Position numbers and translations under genes: made by a program
Shown here: positions 1 to 10,800 of the stretch, piece by piece
How positions within the stretch are numbered: position 1 is the first letter of the stretch
Layout: each line of letters starts with the position of its first letter
The notes under the pieces: model-generated
Told to the model about the DNA's origin: nothing
Seen by the model: the letters and a program-made list of their open reading frames with translations, nothing else
Database searches by the model: none
From: Lumbricus rubellus
Taxonomy: Eukaryota > Annelida > Clitellata > Crassiclitellata > Lumbricidae
Reading direction: 5' to 3'
NCBI GenBank assembly: GCA_945859605.1
Contig: OX243824.1
Span: 21,016,285-21,080,284 of the forward strand
DNA: 64,000 nucleotides

Positions 1-236
1 GTCAATCTAACAGATAAAATGTGGTAACAAAGAACTCATCTCCTGTTGAGTAACGTAACTAATAATGCTAAATTGGCTGTACTCAGAGAAAATTGTAATG
101 GAATTAAAAGTTAGATCAAACCTAATTTAATTAATTTATCTAAAAATGTTGCTAAGAGTTTGTGAACACATTTGTGAAGGATTGGCCTTGAAACGATAAC
201 TCTTTAAAACTGTATTCTTTGCATTTTCTACTTTAC
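1..236. other. PKD2 intron, no feature recognised
   Basis: AT-rich sequence without recognisable coding or repeat structure. Confidence 0.5.
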
Positions 237-690
237 TTAGTCCTTCCTCGCGCTGGTAGCGCATCGGGCGACACAGCCTCTCCACGTTATCCTGTCTTCC
301 GCAGCCATCCTAGCATCTTCCCAAATCCTGAGTAACAATGCTTCGCCAGGTCTTTCTCGGTCTTCCTCGACTCCTTTTCCATCCCATCGGAGTCCAATCC
401 AGTGCCTGCTTTAGAGTTCTCTCCTCTCCCGATCTATGTACGTGACCCAGCCAACGTAAACGCATCTTCTTCAGCATGTCTTCCAGTTTCTCCATGGATG
501 TTCTCCTTACTTCCTCGTTTCTGATCTTGTCCCTCCAAGTGATCTTCAGTATCCTTCTCAGCCAACGATAATGTGCCGCCTCCAGTTTCATCTGTGTCAT
601 TTCTGTTGCGGTAGTTTGTTTTACTCGCGAGGGCTCCGCGGAACCCTCCTCCTTTTTACCCGGACTTGGGACCGGCACAGGTTCCATAGG
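237..690 (-). pseudogene. non-LTR retrotransposon reverse transcriptase, C-terminal fragment
   Basis: Reading right to left, an open frame gives HYRWLRRILKITWRDKI, MRLRWLGHVHRSGEER and SRGRPRKTWRS. This is the C-terminal tail typical of endonuclease/reverse-transcriptase LINEs (RTE-like, clade not settled). Near 310 the frame shifts, and the rest (AEDRITWRGCVARCATS) continues in another frame to a TAA at 237-239. It is a dead, 5'-truncated copy in a PKD2 intron. Confidence 0.8.
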
Positions 691-768
691 AACCTGAGGC
701 GGAGTTCACTTATAAATCTTTGCAGTTATTTTGTGAGACATTGTTATGGAGCTGAGTCTGCTTTGTAG

Positions 769-886
769 GCGTGGATACGCAGAGGCGGAGATAGTTGCTG
801 TCTGTTCCAAGTACGACCTTGACAAAGGTCACGTGCTGACCAATGCTGAAATTCGTAAGATGCAGGCTGATCTGGACAGAAAGAAG
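769..886 (+). CDS. PKD2: PKD2 exon A (EF-hand)
   Basis: The acceptor is CTTTGTAG and the donor GTGAGA. The first base completes a codon from the previous, unseen exon, then 39 codons follow ([18 protein letters not shown]...). It encodes the entering helix, loop and exit helix of one EF-hand. Confidence 0.9.
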
Positions 887-3800
887 GTGAGAAAAAATAC
901 TGGAATCATTTGTGAATATCAGTATATTGTGTGTATTTTCTGCTATTCTGTTTAATGTGAAGTGTGTTTTGTACCTCAACCCGCTTTAAACCTTTACCTG
1001 TTCATTTTTAAATTTTAAGCCCGTTTTCAGCGGATATTCTCGGGGCAAACGGGTCAAAGATTAATTAACTTGCCATAATTGCAGTATAGTGCTAAACATT
1101 GACTTTTATCTTCTTCCCAGGTTTTAATATGCAGATTTGTTTACACTCTGTATCGTAAAGCCAGTTTACGTACTGTATCTTAAAGCCAGTTTACGTACTG
1201 TATCATAAAGCCAGTTTACGTACTGTATCATAAAGCCAGTTTACGTACGCCAGTGTGTGATTACAGATTGACAATGGATGGTCAAATGATTATGCCGACT
1301 GAATCGTGTAAATTTTTAGGTGTGTATCTGGACCAGCACCTCACCTGGAAAGAACACATTAAGCAGATATCTAAAAAAATAGCAAAAAATATTAGCGTGC
1401 TATCAAGAATCCGTCACTGTCTCTCTCAAGCTACATTACAAGGCTTATACTATTCCTTAATTTTTCCATACTTGTCATATTGTAACATTTGCTGGGCCTC
1501 AACTTATAGTTTTTATTTAAAAAAATTGGAGAGTTTGCAAAAACGTGCCATTCGAACTATTTTCTTATTATGCTGGTCTGTCAGTACCAAACCAATTTTT
1601 CGAACCTATAACATACTACGATTATCAGATATATATAAGTTTCAAATCAGTTTGTTCATGTTTCGCTATCATCACAAATTGTTGCCTAGGACATTTGATG
1701 GTTATTTTTGTCAGGGAATTGCTGTACATAACCATTTCACTAGAACTCTGTTACACTACCGCACCGATGTTGCACATACTAGGATGAAATTATTTTCGAT
1801 TAAATGTTCTGGCCCTATGATATGGAATAACCTCCAAAAATATATTACACTTATACCCACCATTAACATGTTTAAGAAAAAATTAAAAGACTGTTTAATC
1901 TCTGTTTACTAGATTTAAACAATTGGTCATAATTTGTTTTTTTCTTGTTTTTTTGTTTTGTTTTGAAATCTGTGTGTCATTTCATTTCAGTTTGCTTTCG
2001 TTTCATGTGTAAGATGTTGTGCTTTGCACTGTTTTTTTTACAATAGCCAAATGTTATTGAGAAAGGAAGGGTCAATCCAGCCTCAGCGGGTCCATACGAC
2101 CTTTTTGGATTGACCCTTTGACTTATGCACCGATCACTCGAAAGTCATTGAATTTGTACTGATTACTGCTCTTTTGTACGTGTTTGATGCTTTGTCAATA
2201 AACGGCTTACTTACTTACTTACTTACTTACTTACGTACTGTATCATAAAGCCAGTTTACATACTGTATCATAAAGCCAACTTTGCGTATTATTAGATATC
2301 TTATATAGAGATACTTTATGGTAAAGATCATGGCTTTTTTAACGTGCAGTTATACACAAAATGTGCAGTTCTAAATGAATTTGTGCAGTTGTAGAAGCAC
2401 TTCTGTACAGTTAAAACTAGCAAAAAAAGGTCGTTGTCTTCCGATTGGAAGTAATTTACTATGGAGGACGTGAAAGGAAAGAAGGAGTTGTGCAGTTCTA
2501 AAAATTCCTTAAAAACAGCCCTGGTAAAGATTTTAGTAACATTACAACATAATTCATTTATATTGCCGCAGGAAGTTGTTGCATTCGTAAATTTGTTGGA
2601 CATGATTGATTGATTGATTGATATAAATTTTGATTGATTGATTTGCTTCTGATCAGCGCACGGCTTACGACAACCAGGACAAGGACGGACTGGACAGCCT
2701 GGACGAAAGCGACGAGGACATCAGCACGGTCAAATCATCCTTACGACGAATGTCCGGTGGTGGAGTGTCGCACGAAGAATTCTCCGTGCTGCAGAGACGA
2801 GTGGATCGAATGGAACACTCGATCGGAAGCATCGTATCGAAGATCGACGCGGTCCTTGTGAAACTGGAAAACATGGAGCATGGACGAGCGAAGAGACGTG
2901 AAACGATGACGAGGCTGCTGGACAGCATTGCGGAGGTATTGATTGCTGATTATATCGTCAAGGAACCACAGTTGAGATGCTGTTTATACTGTCTGAGGTT
3001 TTTTATTGTTGACTCTTGTGGGGCGCGGTGGTGTAGTGGTGGCGTCGTTGCCTTGGAGCCGCAAGGTTCGAGGTTCGAATCCACCTCGCTTCGGCGTGAA
3101 ACTATGATGCAGTGTCCGCTCTGCATTCGGGAGCGCCTCTGAGCAGTGAGAGCTTGAAGGGGCACTATAAAAAGTGCATACCAACCAACAAACAAACAAA
3201 AACAAACAGCCTCTTAGTAGTTTTTAGGCTCATCTGGACAAGCAGCCGGTTGCGGGAACGTCAGTGATGGTTTTTTGTACAAAGTAGCCTGTTTCTTTTA
3301 CATAAGTTATTGAGTAAGGGTTATTTGAATCCTGCCAGGGGAGAAATGCCCTTAGAAGCTTCTGCTCCACCTGCTGTGATTTGCAACTAATGCTATAATG
3401 AGCACACAGAGTGTTCACTGTTGCGGGGGGAAGATAGGACAACGAGGGAGAGGACTGGAAACCTGCCCTCGTATGCTGAGGTTGCAAAAAAAAAGTTGCA
3501 TTTCTCTGCTTTGATTTGTATCTCACAGGTGTGTGTGTATCTCACAGGTGTGTGTGTGTGTGTGTGTGACTGTGTGTCACTGCATGTGCGTAGTAGATAC
3601 TCATATTAAAGGATTGTTAAGATTATCACGGAAATGACTGTGCAAATATAAATCAGTAACTTGCAACTTGTTTCTAGTCTCGAGACTTGCATAAATGCAA
3701 TTCCATTTTAGTCGGAAGGAATAACAGACGAATCCAAGCAGCACTACATGGAGCGGCTGGTGAGGGATGAACTGGAACGGTGGGATTCCGAGTCATGCAT

Positions 3801-4545
3801 CAGTGGTTTTGATCCATCACCAGCGTCGAGTAGCAGCGGTCGAGGAAGTGGTCGCGGTCGACTGCCTCCGAATCCACAGGTGGGATGCTCACTCACCTGT
3901 TCTCTTAACCCTTTACCCGTTTGCCCCGAGAATATCCGCTGAAAACACGGGCGTAACAGGAAAAATGAATGTGTAAAGGGTTAACTCTCTATAATGGTGG
4001 TTTCCAAACATATGTTCCCATTTTTGTCCAGCATACTTTGAAAAGTGTTTTTAATTCGTCTGTTATTGACCCTTTCGTTTGACGGAGTTTAGGATCTCTT
4101 GTGTAAACTATTTATTTATAGAACTTTTCTATATTCACATTTTGGTGTGTGACCTTGTGTGTGTTGCAAAAACTTTAATTATCCTTTGCTCCAAATATTC
4201 ACACAGTGTCCAGAATATTGAAATGTGGATTATCAGAAAACCATTGGTTTGCATTCGAGTTCTTAGGAAGACCTCAAGACCACAATGATACTGCAAGTAC
4301 TCTGGTAATGTAATGAGTACAGGACAAGTAATAGCTTGATCCGCAGCTGATAATGTAGAATGGCACAAGTGCTTGCTGCCATCAACTAATTTCTGTCATC
4401 AGATAGTTGCACTGAATATATGAAGAGATAGTAATGATAAAACCCAGACATAGTCATTAATGTTTTATATAATCATTTAGTCCAGTAACCTGTTTATAGC
4501 GTTTGTTTTAAATTTCAGGAATATCCAGCGAGCAGTAACGCTTGA
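769..4545 (+). CDS. PKD2: polycystin-2 (TRPP2-type cation channel), C-terminal part, four exons
   Basis: Four exons (769-886, 2657-2935, 3712-3879, 4519-4545) splice in phase with GT-AG borders to give the last 196 residues; upstream exons lie outside the window. Polycystin-2 is a calcium-permeable channel of cilia and ER that pairs with polycystin-1. Visible parts, in order: the second EF-hand (loop [12 protein letters not shown]), an acidic linker, the coiled coil containing [17 protein letters not shown], which is nearly identical to vertebrate PKD2, then the [14 protein letters not shown] segment, a Ser/Gly/Arg-rich tail and the ending ASSNA. In this family the coiled coil assembles subunits and binds polycystin-1. 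The EF loop has Gly at position 5, where vertebrate PKD2 has Asp, so calcium affinity may differ. The transmembrane core is not in view, but the coiled-coil match makes the family assignment firm. Confidence 0.95.
986..1064 (-). mobile_element. TTAA-flanked MITE (piggyBac-like), copy 1
   Basis: Flanked by TTAA on both sides. The inner ends are CCTTTACC on one side and GGGTCAAAG on the other. It is the reverse-orientation relative of the copies at 3905, 17445 and 46560, sharing GAATATCCGCTGAAAACGGG. Confidence 0.75.
1149..1248 (+). repeat. 25-bp minisatellite, left part
   Basis: About four copies of a 25-bp unit built on TAAAGCCAGTTTACGTACTG. The array is broken at 1248 by a LINE and resumes at 2231. 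Confidence 0.9.
1247..2230 (+). mobile_element. 5'-truncated CR1/Jockey-type LINE with TTAC tail
   Basis: An open frame to 1912 encodes about 220 residues of reverse-transcriptase C-terminus: [43 protein letters not shown] and [10 protein letters not shown] 3' UTR of about 290 bp and an ACTTACTT repeat follow. TTACGTAC stands at both junctions (1241-1248 and 2231-2238), consistent with a target duplication inside the 25-bp array. No start or N-terminal part is present. The visible frame is intact, so the insertion is fairly young. Confidence 0.85.
2231..2279 (+). repeat. 25-bp minisatellite, right part
   Basis: The 1149-1248 array resumes in the same orientation for about two units, then decays. 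Confidence 0.85.
2329..2523 (-). mobile_element. hAT-like MITE, CAGGGCT family, copy 1
   Basis: 195 bp with inverted ends CATGGCTTTTTTAA and TTAAAAACAGCCCTG. The 8-bp target duplication GTAAAGAT is perfect (2321-2328, 2524-2531). Inside it repeats TGTGCAGTT several times. Confidence 0.92.
2602..2642 (+). repeat. GATT repeat before PKD2 exon B
   Basis: Two short GATT runs end 15 bases before the acceptor of the coiled-coil exon. Confidence 0.85.
2657..2935 (+). CDS. PKD2: PKD2 exon B (acidic linker and coiled coil)
   Basis: 93 codons in phase 0, acceptor GATCAG, donor GTATTG. Residues 1-25 are Asp-rich; from GGGVSHEEF onward comes the coiled coil ([20 protein letters not shown]). GATT repeats lie just upstream of the acceptor. 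Confidence 0.95.
3019..3208 (+). mobile_element. tRNA-derived SINE, copy 1
   Basis: Best-kept head in the window: an A-box-like GTGGTGTAGTGGT and a B box GGTTCGAATCC at about 3071, then a unique body with CTCTGCATTCGGGAGCGCC, a tail GGGGCACTATAAAAAGTGC and a CAAA run. The promoter boxes are tRNA-like, but no cloverleaf follows. Confidence 0.88.
3547..3580 (+). repeat. GT microsatellite
   Basis: Eleven GT dinucleotides plus interrupted copies, in the intron before PKD2 exon C. Confidence 0.9.
3712..3879 (+). CDS. PKD2: PKD2 exon C
   Basis: 56 codons in phase 0 between CATTTTAG and GTGGGA. It contains [16 protein letters not shown], matching the vertebrate MERLVREELERW segment, followed by a low-complexity [12 protein letters not shown] tract. 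Confidence 0.93.
3905..3984 (+). mobile_element. TTAA-flanked MITE, copy 2
   Basis: 72 bp between TTAA 3905-3908 and TTAA 3981-3984; ends CCCTTTACCCGTTT and TGTGTAAAGGG. Among the smallest elements with inverted ends in the window. Confidence 0.82.
3985..4518. other. PKD2 last intron, remainder
   Basis: Nothing recognised beyond ordinary AT-rich intron sequence. Confidence 0.5.
4519..4545 (+). CDS. PKD2: PKD2 terminal exon
   Basis: After acceptor AATTTCAG eight codons (EYPASSNA) and a TGA follow in phase 0. Vertebrate PKD2 also ends in a short Ser-Ser-Asn-containing tail. The exon is small, but both phase and ending fit. Confidence 0.8.
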   Translation, partial: EYPASSNA

Positions 4546-4687
4546 GTGCCTTACGAACTTCAAAATCAGGACAGCATTTATTTGATTCGTTTTATATATT
4601 TGTAATAATTTCCGGTATGAAGACCTAATTTATTCGTCGAATGTGTATATAAAATCATGTTGAGGTCATCAGCCATACTTGCCAATG

Positions 4688-4766
4688 AATAATATATATA
4701 TATATATATATATTATTATATTATTATATATATATATTAAATATATTATATATATATATTATATCA
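4688..4766. repeat. TA microsatellite
   Basis: Nearly pure alternating TA with TATTATA interruptions, 140 bp after the PKD2 stop. Confidence 0.9.
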
Positions 4767-4849
4767 CTTGCCAATGAATGTCATCAGCTGCTTTATGTAC
4801 AGATAAGTTAGTAAGAAAAAATTAGGAACAAATCTAGCATCTTCTATTA

Positions 4850-5158
4850 CAGTGGTTCCCAACCCGTGGCCCACACTCCAAAAGTGGGCCTCATCCTCAG
4901 AGAATTTTTGAAAAATTATGAAAAAACTTACAATTTGGACAGGATAGAGCACATAATTATTTTCTATTAAAAATTTTTTGATGTCTATAAATAACATAAA
5001 AATTCTATTTTGATTCAATTATGGCAATTTTATATGCTTTTAGTTAATTAAATTTTAGCATTGTTGTCTCCTAATGTCCTTCAACTAGGAAAAAGTGGCC
5101 CTCGTGCTCTACAGCTTAGAAAAAATGGCCCTAAAGTCAAAAAAGGTTGGGAACTCTG
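4850..5158 (-). mobile_element. hAT-like element, CAGTGGTTCCCAACC family, copy 1
   Basis: 309 bp with ends CAGTGGTTCCCAACC and GGTTGGGAACTCTG; flanking octamers TTCTATTA and TTCTATTC match at 7 of 8. Opposite orientation to the copy at 11816. Confidence 0.88.
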
Positions 5159-5449
5159 TTCTATTCATTGCATTTTAGGCAAAGGTGACACTTTCCACCA
5201 TCACCATGCTGAGATTTTGACCAATTGTTTATGACTTGTGACGAGGATTTCGATCATCGACTTGCCATGTCTTTTTCTCGTCAATGTTTTGGTCCAACCG
5301 AAGCGTAGCTTTACCTGTCTGGCTGTCACTCTTTGTTTTCAATAGTTTGCAAGACAATGGATTTCTGTCTTTGTCTCCTATTCGACATTTTCTTTGTCAA
5401 CATCAAACCTCGACTGCAAAAGTCATTCTGTCATTTGCTCCTCTCTCTC

Positions 5450-5590
5450 GTCTGTCTGGTCGCAGAACTTTACTTGGTGTTGCTGGACAACCCTTTGGAC
5501 TTGACGCAGCGCTTGTGAATAAGCTGATGGTCTGCACTTAGCTGTAGAGTAGCTCTTTAGCATTTGCAGTTTACAACTGTGATTTTCCTG
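5450..5590 (+). repeat. interspersed repeat shared with 29050-29160
   Basis: About 90 bases align well with the region before Slo1: GACGCAGCGCTTGTGAATAA here and GCAACGCAGCGCTCGTTAAT there, both followed by AAGCTG and TAGAGTAGC/GAGGAGTAGC. Family unknown. Confidence 0.6.
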
Positions 5591-6343
5591 AATTATGGCC
5601 TTCCATCAAAGGCAAGCCAGTTGGCCAGGGCCTCTCTGTGATACTAGAGGTATCACAGACGCCATATTTTGTCACTTTCATATGTATCTAACAGATAGAA
5701 TTGTAGGCCTACAGCTGTTTTAACGCCCTGGCCTTTTATTGTGTTTGGAAGGCAGTATGTAATTATTGCATTTTAAAAGATTTTTAGTGCCCTAACCGTG
5801 CAAACTAGCAAGGTGCAATATAAAATAGCTTGCCAGTCGCAAATGATATTATTAGGATATGGAAAGAAAGGGATCCAGAGTTTTATTGTTGTTTCTAAGC
5901 AGAGCTGAAACCCTCTGCAAAGCTGACATTTGAAGTATTTACATACATTGTACATTGCATCTGTTTTTTTTAGTATTGTTTTAAGACTTTTTCAGAATAT
6001 GTGCCAACTCGAATAATATAATCAAATTCATAATCATTGTCTGACATAGGCCTGTGACAGATATAACTGTATTTGAGAATATCTGCTTTTTTATTCTAAT
6101 TAAACAATTTGTATAGCATCCTTCAAAGAACCAAGAGAAATGTTGTGATAAACAATTGGATAAAATCGTGTTCGGTTACTGCAGTTTGTCCAGAAACTTG
6201 AAACTTTTACTATGTTATGATTGCAATGTACTAACAGAGTTGTTTACGATGCATGTTGAGGGACATCCTTTATAGGATTCCAAAACTACCTCTACACCCT
6301 TCCTTCCCTTTTCCAACCATTTGACATATATTGCCCTCTCTGT
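5591..6343. other. intergenic, no feature recognised
   Basis: Unique-looking AT-rich sequence between the convergent PKD2 and lactamase genes. Confidence 0.45.
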
Positions 6344-6492
6344 CATAGGCGCAACCACCCTATGGGACCCACGGGACGCGTCCCCTCCAACTTTTGAGTG
6401 ATCCCCTAACTATATTATTATGGTCCCCCCCAACTTTTAGAACGTGATTCATTATGGTCCCCCTCAACTTTTAGGACGTGATTGCGCTTATG
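6344..6492. mobile_element. short hAT-like MITE (CATAGGCGCAA ends)
   Basis: 149 bp with ends CATAGGCGCAACC and GATTGCGCTTATG, flanked by a perfect CTCTCTGT duplication (6336-6343, 6493-6500). The interior repeats GGTCCCCC and CAACTTTT motifs. Confidence 0.85.
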
Positions 6493-6500
6493 CTCTCTGT

Positions 6501-7703
6501 CCCTTTTCTTACTTCTGGACCCAACAGTGTACTGCTGGGGCTTTAGACATAGTCTGATACGAATGGCCATGTACCAATTCTATCTGCACCCTCCTCCCTA
6601 TTTTTTCTGGCAGCTTTAACGGATTACCCCATAATTATAAGATTACTTATATTTATTATTTTATTTGACACCTGTAATGTATGAATAAAGTTAACGCAGA
6701 TGCACACATGATTTCAATTTGTTTAATACACTGATACTTGACACTCGACGAAGGCTTAATCATCAATGCTATTCATTTAATGAATGTTACATGATTAACC
6801 AACATCAAAAGTGTTCTTAAACATCCTATAATTAATTCTGTTCATGACTTGGAATGGACTGATACATCTTTTAAAATAGGAAAAAAAATTACCAGTAGTT
6901 ACTTAAGAAATGCCTAGAACATTTGAAACAATAAATACTCAACTATAAAAGTTCAACATGATTGGCATGTTATTTTTAGCGGTTCTGTCCTGAGAAGCAA
7001 CATGCATGCAGCTGTAGAAACTAATACAATAAATTAAACATATAATGTTTAACACGTATAAAACTAAAATCCAATTTTAAATGCAGTGTCAACAGGAGGG
7101 AACTGGTCATGGCCATGGAAGCAGTAAATCAAAAGTGGACTATTGGATAATGTACTAAAATATGTGGGGTGTTGAAATTCTGCAAAATAACAGAAGGGTT
7201 TCAAGTCGGTGTTAAAACTACTGCTAGGACAACATTCAACTTTATCTGACCGAATGCTTATTTCTTTAGCCCATGATGCACAATGAAGGACTAACTTCTA
7301 TTTTGGACCCGTGCCTCACCTAGTCCGCAATTTGCATTACCCCTCCAATGCCTCCATCTTCCTTTTCCGTTGTATGCATCACTGAGGTTTGATCTTTTCA
7401 GTGTCAAGTTCTGTGGGATGGGACATTTAGCATAGATAAAGAAATTGTACACCAAATCTAGATGTGGATTCTGCATTGGCTTAAGTTCCTACCCTTTGTC
7501 AGCTTTGGATAACACCTATTCCTCCCCATTTGCAGACATCTTATATAAATGGTTGCTCTAATGAAAACATAGCCACAAGTCTGAAATGTTCAGGAAACTA
7601 GAAGTCGGACTATGGCAACATTGAAACAAAACTTATATTTCAAACATAAAACTTCCCTATGTTTGTAGGTATCTTAAATTAACATTATGTTACGTATGTC
7701 TTG
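6501..7703. other. intergenic/3' flank of lactamase copy 1
   Basis: No gene. From about 7085 to 7200 it resembles 16090-16200 (CAACAGGAGGGAACT versus CAACAGAAGGAAACT), showing that the gene duplication carried its 3' flank. Confidence 0.5.
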
Positions 7704-7892
7704 TTATTTGGTCTTTTCTAGTTCATTTAAACATTTGTATAGCGCCTTTTCCAATGCCGCATAACGATGGTCAACAATGAAGCCATGCAGAAGGTTGCAG
7801 TAGTTCGTTAGGTAGGCCCATCCGACTTCTTGTTCAGGATCGCAGAATGCCATCTGTCCACCAGCGCCCCAGTGACCGAACACTCGATGTGG
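7704..7892 (-). CDS. lactamase-like copy 1 exon 9 (HxG motif, stop)
   Basis: Acceptor TTATTTCAG, 62 codons and TAA. It carries [12 protein letters not shown] (third catalytic motif) and ends LNELEKTK. It differs from copy 2 at 7 of 62 residues. Confidence 0.95.
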   Translation of the reverse strand, partial: PHRVFGHWGAGGQMAFCDPEQEVGWAYLTNYCNLLHGFIVDHRYAALEKALYKCLNELEKTK

Positions 7893-10800
7893 CTGAAATA
7901 AATTGAAGATGCCATAGATTTTTATGCTCAACAAATGTATTCGGTAATGTAAAGTTTTAGAGCAACAAAACATTATGATTGTCAGATTCACAACATTACA
8001 GAGTATTCTGATTTGTGAATGTTTGATTTGTAAAATTTTATTTCGTTTATGAATTTCTATAATGCCTCCTCAAATGGACTACTCGGAGGAGCTCCCAACT
8101 CTAGCACAGAAAAACCTACAGTTTTGAGTTGAATAATAATGCTTCAGTAAGAGTCCCAAAAGCAGGACCAGCTACTGATGAGCCCGTTCCAGACCACTAT
8201 GCTCACTACGAAAAAGGTCAGATTCGGCATAGCCGCATAGTTTCAGTTCATGTAAATGGAACCAAGAGCACCCCACCTCCATTCTAATGCAGGGTGGTGG
8301 CCTTAGACACCTGAGGAGCTACTAAGTTCTTGTAGGTAGTTGGGGGGGGGGGGTGACATCCAGCCGACACTACTAAACCAGAGCAATGGCAAGTCACAAT
8401 ACAATGAGATAGTAATTATACTTTAAAGTCCGTTAAATCTCAGATGTCAAAGTTTTCCTCTTTTTATATTTATAGTTTTCTACATTTGGGAACAGTTACG
8501 AATTAGTGGCCGATGACAATACCATCCTCCTAGGACTGATTCATCCAGGGTCTTTCTGATTTTAGGGTAAGAAGCACAAATTCATATACGTCGATGGTTC
8601 AAGCCTCCCAATAAATAATTTTTCAAAACTAATGTGTACTGTGCAACAACACTTGGATATTGAAAACGCCCCAAAATTTAAAACCCCTTCTGAAAATTAA
8701 TGTTTCCTGGCAACACCCAGAACCAGAGCACAGTGGAACAATGCTATTCAAATATTCAGTACCGTTTGGCCATCATGTTTTATGGTGAACTGCGTAGTTC
8801 CTGGTCCGTATGTGACCCGACGCAACACAACACGGTCATATTCACTCGTCAGTGGAGTACGAAGATGCCGTATCGCCTCTGAAGACAGGAGAGTCTCTTG
8901 CCCGTGCTTTCCTCCATTGGCCAAGATGCCCATCAGTTTGGCTAGAGCTCTTGCTGTTCCAACTCCATGTGATGCAGGACAACCTATCTCTCGGAATTCC
9001 GGATCATTGAGTTTTCGAGGCTAGAACATTTAATTCGAGTTCAAGTGTCATTAAAAGACAGATCAGCTTTGTAAATAAATGGTTTTTGCTTACAGAGATC
9101 GAATCCTGAAGCATGGCTTGACAATTTATATTTGAAAGTGGCACAACACTATCTACACTGTAATAAAATTGCATACCTCTCTTTGTGCACAACTGTCTTC
9201 TTTACTAAGAGTTTGAGCTAATCTGTACAATTTAATAGTGAAATTAAATAGCGATGTGAGCTTTGAGGTTCAAAATAGGGGTTTGCGGACGTTTCGTCTA
9301 CGGACGATTCGTCATGGACGGTTCGTCATGGACGATTCGTCAGCTGGACGATTCGTCCATGGACGATTCGTCAGTGGACGATTCGTCAAACGGACGATTC
9401 GTCAAGCGGACGATTCGTCTATGGACGATTCGTCCGTGGACGTTTCGTCACACGGACGATTCGTCAAGCGGACGATTCGTCTATGGACGATTCGTCCGTG
9501 GACGTTTCGTCCATCCGTGCTGGATTAGATACGAACTGACTGAAAAGAATTCTTGTTACATGGAAGTCGAATTGATGAGAATCGTTTAACCTAAATATTG
9601 TTATGTGTAAATAAATACTGTTTTGACTGAAGTTGTATTGATTGGAAAATAGTTGATGCTGAAAGAAAAGCTGAAACGATGAGAAGAATTCTTGCGTAAA
9701 TAGAGGTGGGATTGACTCTTTATTCAAATGATGGCACACGTATAGGCCTACCACCGCCACGAAATGGATGGGTGGCCTATGCTTTTAATACTTAATATTT
9801 ATTTCACATCATAATATTAAAAAAACACTTATTTTCATCAATCCGACTTCCATAAAACAAGAATTATTTTCGTCAGTCGCATTGTAATCCATCGTCCGTG
9901 TGACGAATCGTCCACACACGAATCGTCCACAGACGAATCGTCCATAGACGAATCGTCCGCTTGACGAATCGTCCGTGTGACGAAACGTCCACGGACGAAT
10001 CGTCCATAGACGAATTGTCCGCTTGACGAAACGTCCGTTTGTAAACGAATTATGAGGTATTGCTCACTTGGCATTTGTTCAGTGTCAACTGAAGGTTTAG
10101 GAAAGTTACAGTTAATTTATGTTTTCATTGATTAAAAACTATCCTGTAGACTATAATAGCAAATGTTTCTATTTACCGTAATTTCTGCATCTTTAAGATA
10201 GTGTATGGTGTTGGAAAGAAAATTCATGCAAGTTTTATACGAGATAATCGATTGTTATTACAAAATTCTCACCTTCCAATCAGTTGGATTTCCCACTAAG
10301 TTGAGAAGATAGACAGTCTTGTACTTGAAGAGGGAATATATACAGGAGATAACAAACTTTGTTGCGACAGGAATGGTTGTTGTGAAGACGTAGGCCCAGC
10401 CGAAGAAAGCACGTGTCTCTCGACATGCCCGATGGAACTGTTCCTTTGGCTCACCAATGACAAAATCAATGTCTGAAACATAAACATAGTTCTCATAATT
10501 TTCAGCTCACACTCTTTCTACTTTCACCTCAGGTCTCAGGCAGCGTTGCCATTCCTTGGGTTTTTTCACAAGATCTTGGGTTTTTCGATCCGAACTTGGG
10601 AAATGGGGTTTTTCAGGAAGAACTTGGGTTTTTTGCTTGGGTTTTTTTTCGACCAAAAAATCTTGGGTTTTTCAATCCAAACTTGGGTTTTTTCGTGAAG
10701 AACTTGGGTTTTTTGCTTGTTTTTTTGGAAAATCGGGAAATTGTGGACTTTTTTTTAGAGATTTGGACCGGACGACTAAAAAAAGAATTTTCGTACGGGA

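Noticed and set aside
3019..3100. A tRNA gene suggested by A- and B-box motifs.
   Set aside because: No acceptor stem or cloverleaf; the same sequence recurs as dispersed SINE copies.
9238..9589. Repetitive Asp-Asp-Ser-Ser coding frames.
   Set aside because: They are translations of the GACGATTCGTC array and change frame with spacer length.
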